The notes under the pieces: generated by a model | Databases searched by the model: none | Told to the model about the DNA's origin: nothing | Seen by the model: the letters and a program-made list of their open reading frames with translations, nothing else | In this document: positions 4,524-5,226 of the stretch, in pieces | Position numbering within the stretch: position 1 is the first letter of the stretch | How the letters are laid out: the number at the start of each line of letters is the position of its first letter | Position numbers and translations under genes: made by a program | Assembly: GCA_945874515.1 (NCBI GenBank) | Contig: CAMCHA010000217.1 | Span: 1-5,226, forward strand | Reading direction: 5' to 3' | Length of the DNA: 5,226 bases | Source: Asaia bogorensis | Lineage (GTDB): Bacteria > Pseudomonadota > Alphaproteobacteria > Acetobacterales > Acetobacteraceae

Positions 4524-5226
4524 CACGGGCGTCTCAGGCGTAAATCCATGCCGCGCGCGATCCAGGCGGCTTCAATCACATCAAGATTGGTTTCACCTGA
4601 AGGGTTGGCCTTGCTCGGGCGGGAAGCAAGCCCGGGTTCGGCCTGAATACGCCAAAGGCCCAGCAGCCGGCGCAATTCTGCAAGCGGCGCGGTGTGATCA
4701 TCAACGCGCAAATTGATATCGGGGAAATCCTCGGTCGTGGTCAGTACAAGTGCTGCGGATTGCCGCCCGCGCTTATCTCCGCCCATGGCTTCTCCGGCAT
4801 CAAGCGCCGTGATCAGGCGTTCCGGCAGCGCAAGGCCCGCATTGGCGCGGAAGCTATCAAAGCTTGCCTGCACAACGGCACCGCCCGAGAGCATATTGCC
4901 GGCCACGCTGAAGCCATCGCCACCGATATGCCCGCACCATTCAACGCAATTATCGCCGGTCCAGGCAGCGTTGCGGCCATGGCGATCTACCGCGTGGATT
5001 TGGCGCAAGCCCTTGCCTTCATCACCCACCAGTGCGGCCTCAATGGCCTGGGCGGGCGTCAGGCCGCGTTCCAGCCCATGGAGCACGGCGGGGCCTAAAT
5101 AGCGGTTGCTCATGGATTGCGTGCTGACGGCACCGACGCCCGATTTCATGAAAGGGCAGGTGGCGCCAACCGCCAGGTTGCAGGTGGTGACTGCAACCGC
5201 GAAGGCGCCCGTGGTGGGATCATGCG
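4523..5226 (-). CDS. DUF1028 domain protein, 5' end beyond the right edge
   Basis: The minus-strand frame is open from the right edge to a TGA at 4525-4523, giving 233 visible residues. The ATG at 5149-5147 is internal: upstream codons continue in frame as HDPTTGAFAVAVTTCNLAVG, ATCPF, matching the N-terminal DUF1028 pattern (D-P-x-T-G-x-x-x-V-A-V ... A-V-G). Only about 7-8 residues are probably missing. Further family landmarks are GVGAVSTQSMSNRYLGP, DRHGRNAAWTGDNCVEWCGH, GFSVAGNML, GEAMGGDKRGRQSAALVL and the C-terminal INLRVDDHTAPLAELRRL. DUF1028 proteins are thought to resemble Ntn-hydrolase/peptidase-like folds, but I know of no established reaction. No membrane segment is visible in the part seen. 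It is the first visible gene of the minus-strand operon, 16 bases upstream of the dehydrogenase. Family assignment is firm; function is unknown. Confidence 0.92.
   Translation of the reverse strand, partial: HDPTTGAFAVAVTTCNLAVGATCPFMKSGVGAVSTQSMSNRYLGPAVLHGLERGLTPAQAIEAALVGDEGKGLRQIHAVDRHGRNAAWTGDNCVEWCGHIGGDGFSVAGNMLSGGAVVQASFDSFRANAGLALPERLITALDAGEAMGGDKRGRQSAALVLTTTEDFPDINLRVDDHTAPLAELRRLLGLWRIQAEPGLASRPSKANPSGETNLDVIEAAWIARGMDLRLRRP

Noticed and set aside
4610..4630. CTTGCT/AGCAAG inverted repeat inside the DUF1028 gene
   Set aside because: Only a 6-bp stem, internal to a coding region, with no T-run; likely chance.
4523..5149. DUF1028 gene starting at the ATG at 5149
   Set aside because: In-frame codons upstream to the right edge encode the conserved DUF1028 N-terminus, so this ATG is an internal Met and the gene is cut by the window.

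Overview
The window looks like a compact catabolic locus from a Gram-negative bacterium, most likely a proteobacterium. The evidence is a Bug/TctC-type periplasmic solute-binding protein with a Sec signal peptide, Shine-Dalgarno sites of GGA/AGGA type, moderately high GC with G/C-rich third codon positions, and tightly packed genes. Bug proteins are expanded in Burkholderiales and in environmental Alphaproteobacteria such as Acetobacteraceae. I lean towards the latter from the general feel of the proteins, but the sequence alone does not settle it.

Layout. Positions 1-16 appear to hold the first five codons of a minus-strand gene that leaves the left edge. Positions 17-126 are a short divergent intergenic region. 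A plus-strand block follows: an MBL-fold metallo-hydrolase (127-999), a Bug-family solute-binding protein (1000-1959) and a crotonase-superfamily protein (1961-2701), with junctions of 0 and 1 base. It meets a minus-strand block converging from the right. In transcription order that block is a DUF1028 protein (4523 to beyond the right edge, 5' end missing), a tartrate/D-malate dehydrogenase-type decarboxylating dehydrogenase (3430-4506) and a metal-dependent cyclase/amidohydrolase-like protein (2714-3403), with gaps of 16 and 26 bases. The convergent junction (about 2646-2767) carries three GC-rich inverted repeats that could end transcription from both sides. No RNA gene, mobile element, CRISPR array or long repeat was seen, and no gene-free stretch exceeds about 110 bases.

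How the genes may work together (inference). The Bug protein would capture a small organic acid in the periplasm. Two unrelated metal hydrolases (MBL fold and cyclase fold) could open a lactone, lactam or amide. The dehydrogenase would oxidise and decarboxylate a 2-hydroxy acid of tartrate/malate type. The crotonase would act on a CoA thioester. The DUF1028 protein has no known reaction. The substrate cannot be read from the sequence. The most notable details are the crotonase's loss of one of its two canonical catalytic glutamates, the co-occurrence of these six families, and the structured convergent junction.
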